Shown piece by piece: positions 16,985-25,930 of a stretch of 64,000 nucleotides of DNA. Each line of letters opens with the position of its first letter. The first letter of the stretch is position 1. Location: NCBI RefSeq assembly GCF_003287285.1, contig NZ_QMIG01000011.1, positions 62,001-126,000 on the forward strand. Direction: 5' to 3'. A program made the position numbers and the translations under genes. The notes beneath the pieces were generated by a model. The model was not told the origin of the DNA. It searched no databases and saw nothing but the letters and a program-made list of their open reading frames with translations. This DNA comes from Phytoactinopolyspora halophila (lineage in GTDB: Bacteria > Actinomycetota > Actinomycetes > Jiangellales > Jiangellaceae).

Positions 16985-18118
16985 ATGGCGAACGACGGGA
17001 TCGGGCTGGCCGTCGTCGGCTGCGGAACGGTCGGCAGGGTCCGCGCCGAGCTGGCCCGCGAGCACCCGGCCGTTGGCTGGCTGGGCATGTGTGACATCGA
17101 CGAGGACCTGCGGGACCGGCTCGCGGCCGACACCGGGGCGGACGTCGCCACCGGCGACTTCCGGGAGCTGGTGCGCCGTCCCGAGGTGAGCGCCGTCGTG
17201 GTCGCGACGGACGAGAACTGGCACGTCGAACCGATCCTCGCCAGCGTGGAACGCGGACACCCGTTGTTCATCGAGAAGCCGCTGGCCACGGATCCGGTCG
17301 AGTCGGGCAGGGTGCTGCGGGCCATCGAGGACGCCGGCATCGACGCCGTCGTGGGCTACACGCAGCGATTCCGGCGCCGGTTCATCACGTCCCGCCAGCG
17401 GATTCGCGACGGCGTGATCGGCGACGTCACGACGGTGGTCACCCGGGCGTTCATGAACCGGATGGTCCCGTTGGCCACCCTCGCCCGCACCGAGCAGCGG
17501 GAGACGCTGACGCCGATGGTGGTTTCCGGGACGCACAGCCTCGATGCCTGCCTGTGGCTCCTCGAAGGGTTGGAGGGCAAGGAGCCGGTGGAGGTCTACG
17601 CGAAGGCGGGCGACACCGTTCTCGGACAGTACGGCACCAAGGACAACACGCTGGCCATCTTCACGCTCGCCGATGGTTCCCTGTGGAATCTGAGCATCAG
17701 CTGGGCGCTGCCGGCCACGTGGCCGGGAGCGGTCTACGGCCTGGAGATCGGAGTGGTGGGAACGTCCGGCGTTCTGGATATCGAGGACACCCATCGTGAC
17801 CTGGTCCTCGCTTCCGAGGAACCGCAGGATCGCAGCGCCGGATACGCTCCCAAGGGTTATGACGCGCCGCTTCCGCGCTATGTCGATTTCCTCGGCAGCC
17901 GGCCGTTCGGCGACGACACCGACGAGGGATTCTGGGGGCCGATGCGCGAGGAGACGATGAGCTGGTTCAATCGGTTACTGACCGGACGGCACACGCATCA
18001 CGCCACCGCCGCCGACGGTCACCGGAACCTGCTGATCACCATGGCGATGGACCGGTCCGCACGCACCGGCCAGCCGGTGCGGCTCCCGCCGGATCCCACC
18101 ACCGTGCTCGGCGACTGA
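16985..18118 (+). CDS. Gfo/Idh/MocA-family NAD(P)-dependent oxidoreductase (first copy)
   Basis: 377 residues. The N-terminal Rossmann fold (GLAVVGCGTVGRVRAELA) is followed by LFIEKPLATDPVESG with the family's EKP lysine at about residue 99. The C-terminal alpha/beta domain continues with VVSGTHSLDACLWLLEG, which contains a catalytic-type histidine. The family oxidises sugars, inositols and other hydroxy compounds. It lies 27 bases after the hydrolase in the same direction, preceded by GGGAGGCGAGC. A second member (35199-36275) starts the molybdo-hydroxylase operon. The exact substrate cannot be deduced. Confidence 0.9.
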   Translation: MANDGIGLAVVGCGTVGRVRAELAREHPAVGWLGMCDIDEDLRDRLAADTGADVATGDFRELVRRPEVSAVVVATDENWHVEPILASVERGHPLFIEKPLATDPVESGRVLRAIEDAGIDAVVGYTQRFRRRFITSRQRIRDGVIGDVTTVVTRAFMNRMVPLATLARTEQRETLTPMVVSGTHSLDACLWLLEGLEGKEPVEVYAKAGDTVLGQYGTKDNTLAIFTLADGSLWNLSISWALPATWPGAVYGLEIGVVGTSGVLDIEDTHRDLVLASEEPQDRSAGYAPKGYDAPLPRYVDFLGSRPFGDDTDEGFWGPMREETMSWFNRLLTGRHTHHATAADGHRNLLITMAMDRSARTGQPVRLPPDPTTVLGD

Positions 18119-18172
18119 CGCACCCGGCCGCCCCGAGCCGACCGGCGGAATCGACCAGCGAGGGGGACGCGG

Positions 18173-19510
18173 ATGAACGGCACCCGCCCGGCCGTGCGGG
18201 TCGGCATCTGTTCCATCGGTTCCGAGCTGCTCGGCGGCGATGTCGTGGACACCAACGCGGCCTGGCTGGCCCGGCGGGCGGTCGAGGCCGGGGCCGCGCC
18301 GTCGGCAACCGTGGTCGTCGGTGACGACCACGACCAGATCATCGGCGCTCTGGGCTGGCTTGCCGGCCGCTGCGACGTCATCGTGGCCGCGGGCGGGCTC
18401 GGGCCCACCGCAGACGACCTCACGCGCGACGCCGTCGCCGACATCGCGGGCGTGGCCCTGCACCGGGATGACGGGCTCGTGCGCCACCTGCACCAAACCT
18501 ATGCGCGTCTCGAACGTCCCGTCCCCACGGATGCGCTGCACCAGGCCGACATTCCGGCAGGCGCCACCGTCCACGAGCCACGCGGGACGGCGGCCGGCTT
18601 CTCGCTGGATCTCGCCGCCGGCGAGGGTCACCGACGGCTGCACGTCCTGCCCGGCGTCCCGTGGGAATATCGCGAACTCGCCGAGCGGGTCGTGCTCCCG
18701 GAGCTGATACGGCGCTCCGGCGGCGCGAGCCGGGTCACGCGCACCCTGCACGTGACCGGGATGGGCGAATCCGCCGTCGGGGAGGCGCTCCGGGACGTGT
18801 CCGCCCGGCTGGCCACCGCCCGCCTCGATCCCGGCCATCCCGAGCACGGCGTCGAGCTGAGCTTTCTGGCCACCGACGACGACGTGCTGGTGCGGTTCAC
18901 CGCCAGCGCGGCGTCTCCCGACGCGGCCCGCCAGCGCGCCTCCGCCTATGCGGACGAGGCCGCCGAACGTCTCGGAGACATGGTCGCGAGTACCGACGAC
19001 CGGGTCGAGCACGACGTCGCCCGGATGCTCCACCGCCACGGCACCACCATCGGCACGGCCGAAGGATTCACCGCCGGACGGATCTGCGCCACGGTGTCCG
19101 GTGCGCTGGCGGCTATCCGCGACCCCGAAGGCGGCACTCCTCGCGGCACTCCTCCCGGCGCCGGCGAGCTCCTCCGTGGCGGCATCATCGCGCACACGCC
19201 GCCGATGCTCGCCGGCCTCTTCGGCCTCGGCGACGACCAGCTCGCCAGCGGCGTCGCCAGCCCCGGGGTGGTGGAACAGATGGCTCGCCAGGCCCAGGAC
19301 CGGCTCGGCGCGGACGTCGCTCTCGGTGTCGACGTCGACACGGACGTGTCCACCGTGCGGTGGGCGATCGTCCTACCCGACCGGACCGTGCGCACCGGAC
19401 ACCAGTTCATCCCGGGAGGCGATCCGGACACCGTGCGGGCACGCTCCACCGGTCTCGCGCTCGACGCGCTACGCCGCGAGCTGTCTCAGCTGCGCCGACG
19501 CAGCGGCTGA
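18173..19510 (+). CDS. CinA-like protein with degenerate amidase domain
   Basis: 445 residues. The N-terminal MoCF/CinA domain is well preserved (GICSIGSELLGGDVVDTNAAWL; AAGGLGPTADDLTRDAVADIAG), as in proteins with ADP-ribose/FAD pyrophosphatase activity. The C-terminal region aligns with the PncC-type nicotinamide-nucleotide amidase, but its AESCTGG serine motif reads AEGFTAG. The usual YSNEAK lysine motif reads AHTPPM, and the TGIAGPGG loop is not recognisable, so the amidase is probably inactive. It follows the Gfo/Idh gene by 54 bases in a catabolic run, an unusual place for housekeeping cinA, so it is likely a specialised paralogue. Its role here is unknown. Confidence 0.88.
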   Translation: MNGTRPAVRVGICSIGSELLGGDVVDTNAAWLARRAVEAGAAPSATVVVGDDHDQIIGALGWLAGRCDVIVAAGGLGPTADDLTRDAVADIAGVALHRDDGLVRHLHQTYARLERPVPTDALHQADIPAGATVHEPRGTAAGFSLDLAAGEGHRRLHVLPGVPWEYRELAERVVLPELIRRSGGASRVTRTLHVTGMGESAVGEALRDVSARLATARLDPGHPEHGVELSFLATDDDVLVRFTASAASPDAARQRASAYADEAAERLGDMVASTDDRVEHDVARMLHRHGTTIGTAEGFTAGRICATVSGALAAIRDPEGGTPRGTPPGAGELLRGGIIAHTPPMLAGLFGLGDDQLASGVASPGVVEQMARQAQDRLGADVALGVDVDTDVSTVRWAIVLPDRTVRTGHQFIPGGDPDTVRARSTGLALDALRRELSQLRRRSG

Positions 19511-19534
19511 CGGACACGGGCCCGCAGCGAGCCG

Positions 19535-20764
19535 TCACTCTCCCAGGACGCGACGGGCGATCGGCTCGATCTCGTCGAGTTCGAGCAACCCGTGCTTGGC
19601 GATCGCAGCTTCTTTCATCTTCGAGAGGATCTCCAGGCCCTGGTCGGTCGTGGCTTCCAGGCCCAGCTGATCCAGGGCTTCGGCCACCGAGTCGATCCCG
19701 CTGCCCTTGCCGTAGACCACCGCCGGGCCGTCCTTGCCGACCAGCGACGGGAGGAACGGCACGGTCTCCGTCACGTCGTGGTCGCGCACGTTGCGGTACC
19801 AGGTGGTGATGATGCCCGATTCGATCTCGAACAGGCGGTCCCCGGTGACGGGACGGTTGCTCGGCTGCTGGACTCCGGACATCTCGCCGACCATCGCGGC
19901 GATCTCGGCCAGCTTCTCCGTCTCGATCCCGATATCCCGGTTGTACAGGGTGAGCAGCGCCAGCACCGTCTCTTCCATCGGGGTGTTACCGGCACGCTCC
20001 CCCAGACCGGCGATCGTCGTCTGGAGCACGCTGGCGCCGGCCGCGGCGGCGATCAGGCTGTTGGCCACACCCAGGCTGTAGTCCATGTGAAAGTGTGTCT
20101 CCAGCGGAACCTGGAGCCGCTCGCGCGTCACGTCCGCGAACCGCCGCACCGCGTGCGGGGTGAGCACGCCAAAGGTGTCCACCAGCACGAACGTGTCCAT
20201 GTGGCCGTGGGTGGCGACCTGCTCCATGAGGTCGAGGTAGTCGTCGAGCGCGGCCCGGGTGGCGTCGATGGGGAAGAACGCCACCTTCAATCCCTGCTCG
20301 TGCGCGTAGCGGGTGGCCTCGACCGACAGCTCCACCGCTCGCTCGACGCTCCACCGATAGCCGAGCTCGATCAGGTGCCGGCTGGACGGGATCTCCATGA
20401 CCACGCCGTCCACGCCACAGTCCACCGCCAGCTTGGCATCATCGAGCATGCAGCGGGAGAACGCGTAGATCTCGGAGGGCAGGTCACGCCGCGCGATAGC
20501 GCGCACCGCCTTCTCGTCCTCCGGCGACACGGCGGGCAGGCCCGCCTCGATGCGGTGCACTCCGGCGTCGGCGAGCGATTCGGCGATGCGGATCTTCTCG
20601 TCGGCGTTGAACATGACGGCCGACTGCTGCTCGCCGTCGCGCAACGTCACGTCGTGGATCTTGATCTCGTCCGGGAACGCGTACTCTGCCGTCACCTCGT
20701 CGTCGTGGTTCCACGGGCTGGTGAACCACCGATCGGTCTTCCACGGCGTCTGTTCGCTCGCCAT
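19535..20764 (-). CDS. HMGL-like / 2-isopropylmalate synthase-type (DRE-TIM) enzyme
   Basis: Metal-dependent TIM-barrel enzyme that forms or cleaves C-C bonds of acyl-CoA/2-oxoacid substrates. It has 409 residues from ATG 20764, after AAAGGAG. Signature motifs: HDVTLRDGEQQSAVMF (DRE aspartate and arginine) at about 36-51, ETHFHMDYSLGVANS (metal HxH) and GLGERAGNTPMEE. The C-terminal region is shorter than in LeuA, with no allosteric domain. Homocitrate-, citramalate-, re-citrate- and HMG-CoA-lyase-type functions are all possible. It lies downstream of the dikinase-like gene on the same strand but has its own promoter-like sequence at 20820-20849. Confidence 0.9.
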   Translation of the reverse strand: MASEQTPWKTDRWFTSPWNHDDEVTAEYAFPDEIKIHDVTLRDGEQQSAVMFNADEKIRIAESLADAGVHRIEAGLPAVSPEDEKAVRAIARRDLPSEIYAFSRCMLDDAKLAVDCGVDGVVMEIPSSRHLIELGYRWSVERAVELSVEATRYAHEQGLKVAFFPIDATRAALDDYLDLMEQVATHGHMDTFVLVDTFGVLTPHAVRRFADVTRERLQVPLETHFHMDYSLGVANSLIAAAAGASVLQTTIAGLGERAGNTPMEETVLALLTLYNRDIGIETEKLAEIAAMVGEMSGVQQPSNRPVTGDRLFEIESGIITTWYRNVRDHDVTETVPFLPSLVGKDGPAVVYGKGSGIDSVAEALDQLGLEATTDQGLEILSKMKEAAIAKHGLLELDEIEPIARRVLGE

Positions 20765-20819
20765 CGATCCGCTCCTTTGCTGCTCACGGCTACTGCGCGG
20801 CCATCCGACCAGCACCAGC

Positions 20820-20849
20820 AGTATATTATATGATGTATTATGTTGTAAA
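20820..20849 (-). promoter_or_regulatory. AT-rich promoter/operator of the HMGL-like gene
   Basis: Read on the minus strand: TTTACA (20849-20844), 18-base spacer, TATACT (20825-20820), with CATAATACAT and ATATAATATAC between. The -35 overlaps the final codons of the upstream dikinase-like gene. It belongs to the same AT-rich element class as the other island promoters. Confidence 0.6.
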
Positions 20850-22550
20850 TATGGCCGCTGCCGCGCTGGCCGGCGCGCCGAGATGTCCGTCGCCGGCGAC
20901 GGACACGGTTCCCCGCTCGCCGTCGACGGCCAGCAACGGCCGCTCGTCCCCGGACAGCCGCGGAAGATCGCATCCCACTACCGTCGGGACACCGATGGAG
21001 CGGGCGAACTCGATGAGATGCGCCCCGGTGCTACCCGCCCGGGTCACCAGGCCAGCCGCATTCCAGAGCAACGGTCCCAGCGCTGGTTCCGGCTCCGGCG
21101 CGAGCAGCACGTAGCGTCCCCCGGGCAGCAATCCACGCTCGCGCATGTCCTCCCACTGGCAGGCACGTCCCGCGCCGGCTCCCGGCACGGCCGCCGTCCC
21201 CGCATAGCGTTCCCCGACGGCAGACACCACCCCGTGCACGAACGGTTCCCACCGTTCGACACCGAAGCGGCTCGTCCGTGGCGGCGGCTCCCCGGCAAGT
21301 GCCCGAGCCAGGACTCCGGGGGCCAGCCGCCAGAACGCCGTCTCCGCGTCGGCCGACCCGTCCACACCCATGGCGCGCCGGACCGTCGCCAGGTGGGCCA
21401 GCACGCCGGCGGCCTCATCCGGGGCGGGGCCCGGTAACTCGGCCACCGTCTCCAGGGCAGCGGCGGGATCGTCACCGCGCAGCTGGCGCAGCACGTCACC
21501 GGCCCGGCTCGCGGCGGCGCGCGGCGAACCACCCCACACCCGGGCGGTCAGCTGCGCGGCGAGCGCCCGCGCGGCCGCCAGGGCCTCGGAGGGCTCGGCA
21601 CCCGAACCCTCGTCGGGCAACTCCGGCATCCACGACGCGGCGATCGCCCACGGCAGCACGAGCTCGTCACCGAGCTCGCCCGCGTAGCGCTCCGCCAGCC
21701 GGGCAACGCGAAGCGCGATCGGCCCGCCGAGCGCTCCCCCGTGGCACGCGGCACGCGAGCTGCCCGCCACCACGGCATCCCGCGACCGCATGCTCTGCAA
21801 CAGCGTCACCTCACCCGCGGCCACCGCCCATTCGATGAGGTTGTGCCCGAGCGCGGCCCCGACGTCGCGGGCGAGCTCGGCCACCTGTCGCAGCAACGGG
21901 CCGTCGTCCAGCGTGCCGGTGATCATCGTGCCGTCGCCGGCCACCGTGGCCTGCCAGCCATCGACATGGCCGGCCATCAGCGGCCGGAGGGGCCCATCCG
22001 TCGCGGTGATGCGCACGCTACCGTCGGCGGTGAGCCGCGCGGTACCACCCAGATCGGGGTTCAGCTCCGGTTGCACGAGCACCGCCAGGCCAAGACGGCC
22101 CGGATCCGTGCCGGTCCGCCGTGCCCGATCGAGCACCGCCGGGGCGAACGCCGAACCCCAGCATCCACGTACCGCGATGCCGAGCTCGTCGGGCGCGATC
22201 CCGTGGAAGCTGGAGAACGCGCCGGACCATGTCCCGTCCGCCTCGAGCGGGCTGGACGAGCGCACGATGTACGGCGGGTCGATCCCGGACAGCTGCTCGC
22301 GCAGCTCGGCCAGCAGCGCGTCGTCGGGATGCACGTCCATCGCCGCCAACCGCGCCGTGCCGTCGCTGCCGTGGCCCAGGGTGGAGGTGACCGCATCGAC
22401 GACGCCCCGGGACTCGCTGACCGGAACGATCACGCCCGGCAGCACCGGCAGTCCCACGGCATACGCCCGCGCCAATCCCGCTGCCTTCGCGCCGGCAACC
22501 GCTGGATCCGTGGCGCCGGCACCGGACAGGTGGTAACAGCGCGAGCTCAT
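20838..22550 (-). CDS. PEP-synthase/pyruvate-phosphate-dikinase-family protein (short dikinase-like phosphotransferase)
   Basis: 570 residues. The N-terminal ATP-grasp-like domain (about 1-245) starts with AVAGAKAAGLARAYAVGLPVLPG and has the VRSSSPLEADGTWSGAFSS motif. A middle helical region follows. A C-terminal swivelling phosphohistidine domain has H511 in AGSTGAHLIEFARSIGVPTVVG. It lacks the PEP/pyruvate TIM barrel of true PpsA, so it resembles the layout of rifampicin phosphotransferase or phenylphosphate synthase-type enzymes, which transfer phosphate to small molecules. Its start overlaps the stop of the M24 gene by 1 base, so they are coupled. It may activate the substrate imported nearby; that is inference. 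Confidence 0.8.
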   Translation of the reverse strand: MSSRCYHLSGAGATDPAVAGAKAAGLARAYAVGLPVLPGVIVPVSESRGVVDAVTSTLGHGSDGTARLAAMDVHPDDALLAELREQLSGIDPPYIVRSSSPLEADGTWSGAFSSFHGIAPDELGIAVRGCWGSAFAPAVLDRARRTGTDPGRLGLAVLVQPELNPDLGGTARLTADGSVRITATDGPLRPLMAGHVDGWQATVAGDGTMITGTLDDGPLLRQVAELARDVGAALGHNLIEWAVAAGEVTLLQSMRSRDAVVAGSSRAACHGGALGGPIALRVARLAERYAGELGDELVLPWAIAASWMPELPDEGSGAEPSEALAAARALAAQLTARVWGGSPRAAASRAGDVLRQLRGDDPAAALETVAELPGPAPDEAAGVLAHLATVRRAMGVDGSADAETAFWRLAPGVLARALAGEPPPRTSRFGVERWEPFVHGVVSAVGERYAGTAAVPGAGAGRACQWEDMRERGLLPGGRYVLLAPEPEPALGPLLWNAAGLVTRAGSTGAHLIEFARSIGVPTVVGCDLPRLSGDERPLLAVDGERGTVSVAGDGHLGAPASAAAAIFTT

Positions 22551-23788
22551 CAGTCGATTTCGATGATCTCGTGCGACTTGTACGTGGAGACGAGATCGTA
22601 GCCGTCCTCGGTGACGATCAGCATCTCTTCGAGGCGCACGCCGTGGTCGTACATCTTGCCGTGCTGGGTCTCCAGGGCGAATACCATGCCCGGCTGGATC
22701 TCCTGCGGATGGTCCAGCGACCAGATACGCGAGATGACCGGCTGGTCATACTGGGCGAGCCCGAGCCCGTGGCCCCACAGGTTCGCCGCCGCCTGGTCCT
22801 CGTCCTGGTATCCCCACTGCTCCATCGCCGACGGCCAGGTGGCGGCGATGTCGGCCGTCGTCGCCCCGGGGCGCACGGCGTCGATGGAATCCCACAACCA
22901 CTTGTGCGCCAGATCGTATGTCTGTTTGTGCTCCGCGGTCGCCTTGCCCCCCACGCAGTACGTGCGGTACACGCAGGACTTGAAGCCGTTCCACGTCAGC
23001 GCGGCGATGTCGATGATGACCAGCTCCCCGGGCCGGATGATCCGGTCCGAGAAGTTGCGCCAGTTGGGCCACGCGTTGGGGCCCGACGACACGATGATGT
23101 CTTCGACGTCTTCCACCCCGGGCACGGAGTACAGGTACTCGAAACCGAACGCCGCCACCTCGTTCTCGGTCCGGCCCGGCTTCAAGAACTGGGTGAACTC
23201 GTAGTGCAGGGCGTCGCACAGGGCTCCGACGATGCGAACGGCCTTCTGCTCGTCCGGGCTCTTGATGGAACGGGCCTCCATCATCGGGGTCATGCCGTCC
23301 GTCCACGTGATCCCGGCACGCTCGAAGGCCTGGATCATGTTGATGTCGATGAAGTCCACGCCGAGTGGCATGTCCCGCACGCCGGCGTCTTCAAGATCAC
23401 CGACGAGGGCCTCGGTGAACTTGGTGACCTGCTGTGTCGATGCCGGACCGGCAGCTCCCTTGATCCAGGCGAACGAGTGGCGAATGTTCTCCTTGGGGAT
23501 CCAGGGGTTGTGCACCTCGAGGTGGTAGCCGATATCTCCTTGCTCGTAGACGATGGGCTCGCGCCCCTCGACCAGCAACACGTAGCGCAGCCCCGGCTTG
23601 AGCCGATTCCAGCCCGGCGTGTAGGTGGCCGAGATGTAGCGCATGTTCTCGTCGTACATGCACAACAGCGCACCCAGACCGTGCCTGCGCATCGCCTCGC
23701 GGGCGCGTGACAGCCGCCAGGCCCGCACGTTCTGCCAGTTGATGCCTTCCTTCCAGTCGGTACTGAGTACGCCGAAGGCTTCCTTCAT
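22550..23788 (-). CDS. M24-family (pita-bread) hydrolase, creatinase/prolidase-like
   Basis: 412 residues with the creatinase N-domain (about 20-180) and the pita-bread domain (about 185-412). Expected ligands D260 (VIIDIAAL), histidine in WGHGLGLAQYD and glutamates in VFALETQHG and VRLEEMLIV are present. The second aspartate of the family's SD-x-x-RT motif is Cys272 here (KSCVYRT). Metal binding may therefore be altered or lost, as in creatinase, and the enzyme may cleave an amide other than a dipeptide (creatine-, ectoine- or DMSP-type M24 enzymes are precedents). It heads the minus-strand unit M24-dikinase-HMGL, divergent from the LIV-type importer. Confidence 0.88.
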   Translation of the reverse strand: MKEAFGVLSTDWKEGINWQNVRAWRLSRAREAMRRHGLGALLCMYDENMRYISATYTPGWNRLKPGLRYVLLVEGREPIVYEQGDIGYHLEVHNPWIPKENIRHSFAWIKGAAGPASTQQVTKFTEALVGDLEDAGVRDMPLGVDFIDINMIQAFERAGITWTDGMTPMMEARSIKSPDEQKAVRIVGALCDALHYEFTQFLKPGRTENEVAAFGFEYLYSVPGVEDVEDIIVSSGPNAWPNWRNFSDRIIRPGELVIIDIAALTWNGFKSCVYRTYCVGGKATAEHKQTYDLAHKWLWDSIDAVRPGATTADIAATWPSAMEQWGYQDEDQAAANLWGHGLGLAQYDQPVISRIWSLDHPQEIQPGMVFALETQHGKMYDHGVRLEEMLIVTEDGYDLVSTYKSHEIIEID

Positions 23789-23826
23789 CGTCTACTCCAC
23801 TTCTCATTCGGCGACCGTGCGCAATC

Positions 23827-23846
23827 GATTATACATTATGCACTAT
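23827..23846 (-). promoter_or_regulatory. Promoter/operator of the M24 unit
   Basis: On the minus strand this reads GCATAATGTATAATCG. It shares ATGTATAATCG with the element before the second FCD gene and contains a perfect TATAAT. It lies 40-55 bases upstream of the M24 start. Confidence 0.6.
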
Positions 23847-23855
23847 CCTGCACCA

Positions 23856-23888
23856 TTGACTCCTGCATCAGGCACGGTGCATTATGCA
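23856..23888 (+). promoter_or_regulatory. Promoter with overlapping palindrome before livH
   Basis: TTGACT (23856-23861), 18-base spacer and CATTAT (23880-23885). The -10 lies inside the perfect palindrome TGCATTATGCA (23878-23888), a placement suited to repression. The importer operon starts at 24000. Confidence 0.68.
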
Positions 23889-23999
23889 ACATCATACGGT
23901 TCGTCCGATCCGCACGGGATGTGCCGGCGGCCGGCCCACCAGCCGGCCACCGGCGCCCTACGGAAACAGCCCGTTGGTCGATGTGGCGGTGGGATCCCG

Positions 24000-24866
24000 A
24001 TGACCATGGAGTTCGTCTTCTTTCAGCTGCTCAACGGGCTGAGTTTCGCCGGGCTGCTGTTTCTCGTGGCCAGCGGCTTCACCCTGATCTTCGGGCTCAT
24101 GCGCGTGGTGAATCTCGCGCATGGTGGCTTCTACCTCGTGGGCGGATACATCGGCCTGACGATCGTGCTGGCGACCGGCAACATCTGGCTCGCCGCGCTC
24201 GGCGGTGCGCTCGCCGTCGGCGTCCTCGGCGTCCTGATGGAGACGTCGCTGCTGCGGCGCGTTCGCGGCCAGGAGCTCCCCGAGGTGCTGCTGACGATCG
24301 GCGTGGCATTCATGCTCGGCGACCTCACGCTCGCGTTCTGGGGCGGCGACCCCAGGGCAATGCCGCTTCCGGACTACCTATCCGGATCGGTGGATCTCGG
24401 CTTCATCGGCTACCCCCGCTTCCGCGTCCTGGTCACCCTCCTCGCCGTGGCGGTCGGGATCGCGCTGTGGCTGCTGATGAGCAAGACCCGCGTCGGCGCG
24501 ATCGTGCGCGCCGGCGTCGACGATCGCGAGATGATCGCGGCCCTGGGCATCAACATCCGGCTCGTGTTCACCGGGCTGTTCTTCTTCGGTGCGCTGCTGG
24601 CCGGGCTGAGCGGTGTCGTCGGTGCCGCGTTCCTGGGCCTCGTACCGGGCGAGTCCGACATCGAGATCCTGCTGTTCGCCCTGGTGGTCGTCATCCTCGG
24701 CGGGCTCGGCAGCCTGCCCGGGGCGGCCATCGGCAGCGTCATCGTCGGCCTGATCGACGCTTTCGCCAAGGCCCTCGTCCCCGAGCTGGCCTTCTTCACC
24801 CTCTTCGCACCCATGGCGATCGTCCTCGTCCTCCGCCCAGAGGGTCTGCTCGGAAGGAGAGCGTGA
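24000..24866 (+). CDS. livH: LIV-type ABC transporter permease (LivH family)
   Basis: One of two membrane subunits of a branched-chain amino-acid-type ABC importer. It has 288 residues with about eight hydrophobic segments. Typical motifs are GFTLIFGLMRVVNLAHGGFYLVGGY near the N-terminus and ALVVVILGGLGSLPGAAIGSVIVGLIDAFA near the C-terminus. ATG 24000 is used (GGTGGGA upstream); an in-frame ATG two codons later is possible. The stop overlaps the next gene by 1 base. LIV-type systems also import urea, amides, aromatic and dicarboxylic acids, so the ligand need not be an amino acid. Confidence 0.92.
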   Translation: MTMEFVFFQLLNGLSFAGLLFLVASGFTLIFGLMRVVNLAHGGFYLVGGYIGLTIVLATGNIWLAALGGALAVGVLGVLMETSLLRRVRGQELPEVLLTIGVAFMLGDLTLAFWGGDPRAMPLPDYLSGSVDLGFIGYPRFRVLVTLLAVAVGIALWLLMSKTRVGAIVRAGVDDREMIAALGINIRLVFTGLFFFGALLAGLSGVVGAAFLGLVPGESDIEILLFALVVVILGGLGSLPGAAIGSVIVGLIDAFAKALVPELAFFTLFAPMAIVLVLRPEGLLGRRA

Positions 24867-25930
24867 TGTCGCTGACCACCAAGGTGAAGCTCGGCCTGCT
24901 GGCCACCGGCATCGCCGCGGGTGTGGCGCTTCCCTACCTCACCAGCCCGTTCATCATCGGCATCGTCACGCTAGCGCTGGTGTTCGGGCTGTTCGCGATG
25001 AGCATCGACGTGCTCGCCGGATTCGGTGGCCTGGTGACCGTCGGGCAGGCAGGCATCTTCGCCGTCGCGGCCTACGGGGTGGGCTACACCGCGACCCATC
25101 TCGACGGTGGGCACGTCCTCCAGGTCGCCGTCGGGCTGGCCGCCGGCATCGCCATCTCGGTGATCTTCGCGATCATGGCCATGCGCACGAGCGGCGTCTA
25201 CTTCCTCATGGTCACGCTGGCGCAGGGCATGATCGTGTGGGGACTCGCATACCGGCTGGCGCCGATCACCGGCGCCGAGAACGGGTTGCGTGGCATCCTG
25301 CGCCCGCCGGCCGTCAGCGCCTACTGGACCTACTACTACCTGGTCCTGGCCATCGTCGCCCTGGCCGGCGGCCTGCTGTGGATCGTCACTCGCTCGCCCG
25401 TGGGCCTCGCCCTGCGCGGCCTGCGTGACGGCGAGGACCGCCTGCGGATGCTCGGCTACAACACCGCCTTCCACAAGGCCTACGTCTTCGTCCTCTCCGG
25501 CCTGTTCGCCACGATCGCCGGCATCCTCTACGTCTATCTCAACCAGTTCATCAGCCCGGCCGCGTCCGAGTTCGCCACCTCCGGACATGGCCTGCTGATG
25601 GCCATCCTCGGCGGCACCGGAACGCTCGTCGGCCCGCTCATCGGGGCATTCGTCATCGTGTTCGCCGAGAACATGCTGTCCACCTACGTCGAGCGGTGGA
25701 CCACCTTGCTGGGTGCGGTCTTCGTCATCACCATCCTCTTCGCGCGTGGCGGCCTGGTGGGAATGCTCTCCCAGGCGTGGCCACGCGTTCTCGCCCGGTT
25801 CGGCCACCCCGCCGCGTCCGGAGACGCCGGCGCCGGCAGCCCTCCAGGCGCCGCACTCGACGGCACCGCCCACGCCACCAGCAACCCGCACGGCATCACC
25901 ACCGAGGACGACCAAAGGAGTTCGCGATGA
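24866..25930 (+). CDS. livM: LIV-type ABC transporter permease (LivM family)
   Basis: Second membrane subunit, 354 residues from ATG 24866 after GGAAGGAGAG. It shows the LivM pattern AMSIDVLAGFGGLVTVGQAGIFAVAAYG, TSGVYFLMVTLAQGMI, and the EAA-like GLRDGEDRLRMLGYNTAFHKAYVFVLSG. The C-terminal tail of about 45 residues is polar and rich in A, G and T, longer than usual. Start and stop overlap with livH and with the receptor gene (ATGA), so the whole operon is translationally coupled. Confidence 0.92.
   Translation: MSLTTKVKLGLLATGIAAGVALPYLTSPFIIGIVTLALVFGLFAMSIDVLAGFGGLVTVGQAGIFAVAAYGVGYTATHLDGGHVLQVAVGLAAGIAISVIFAIMAMRTSGVYFLMVTLAQGMIVWGLAYRLAPITGAENGLRGILRPPAVSAYWTYYYLVLAIVALAGGLLWIVTRSPVGLALRGLRDGEDRLRMLGYNTAFHKAYVFVLSGLFATIAGILYVYLNQFISPAASEFATSGHGLLMAILGGTGTLVGPLIGAFVIVFAENMLSTYVERWTTLLGAVFVITILFARGGLVGMLSQAWPRVLARFGHPAASGDAGAGSPPGAALDGTAHATSNPHGITTEDDQRSSR

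Noticed and set aside
14645-17794. A very long open reading frame on the minus strand (over 1000 codons)
   Set aside because: It lies entirely opposite clear genes (hydroxyacid dehydrogenase, hydrolase, Gfo/Idh), has no family-like pattern, and is a by-product of GC-rich codon usage.
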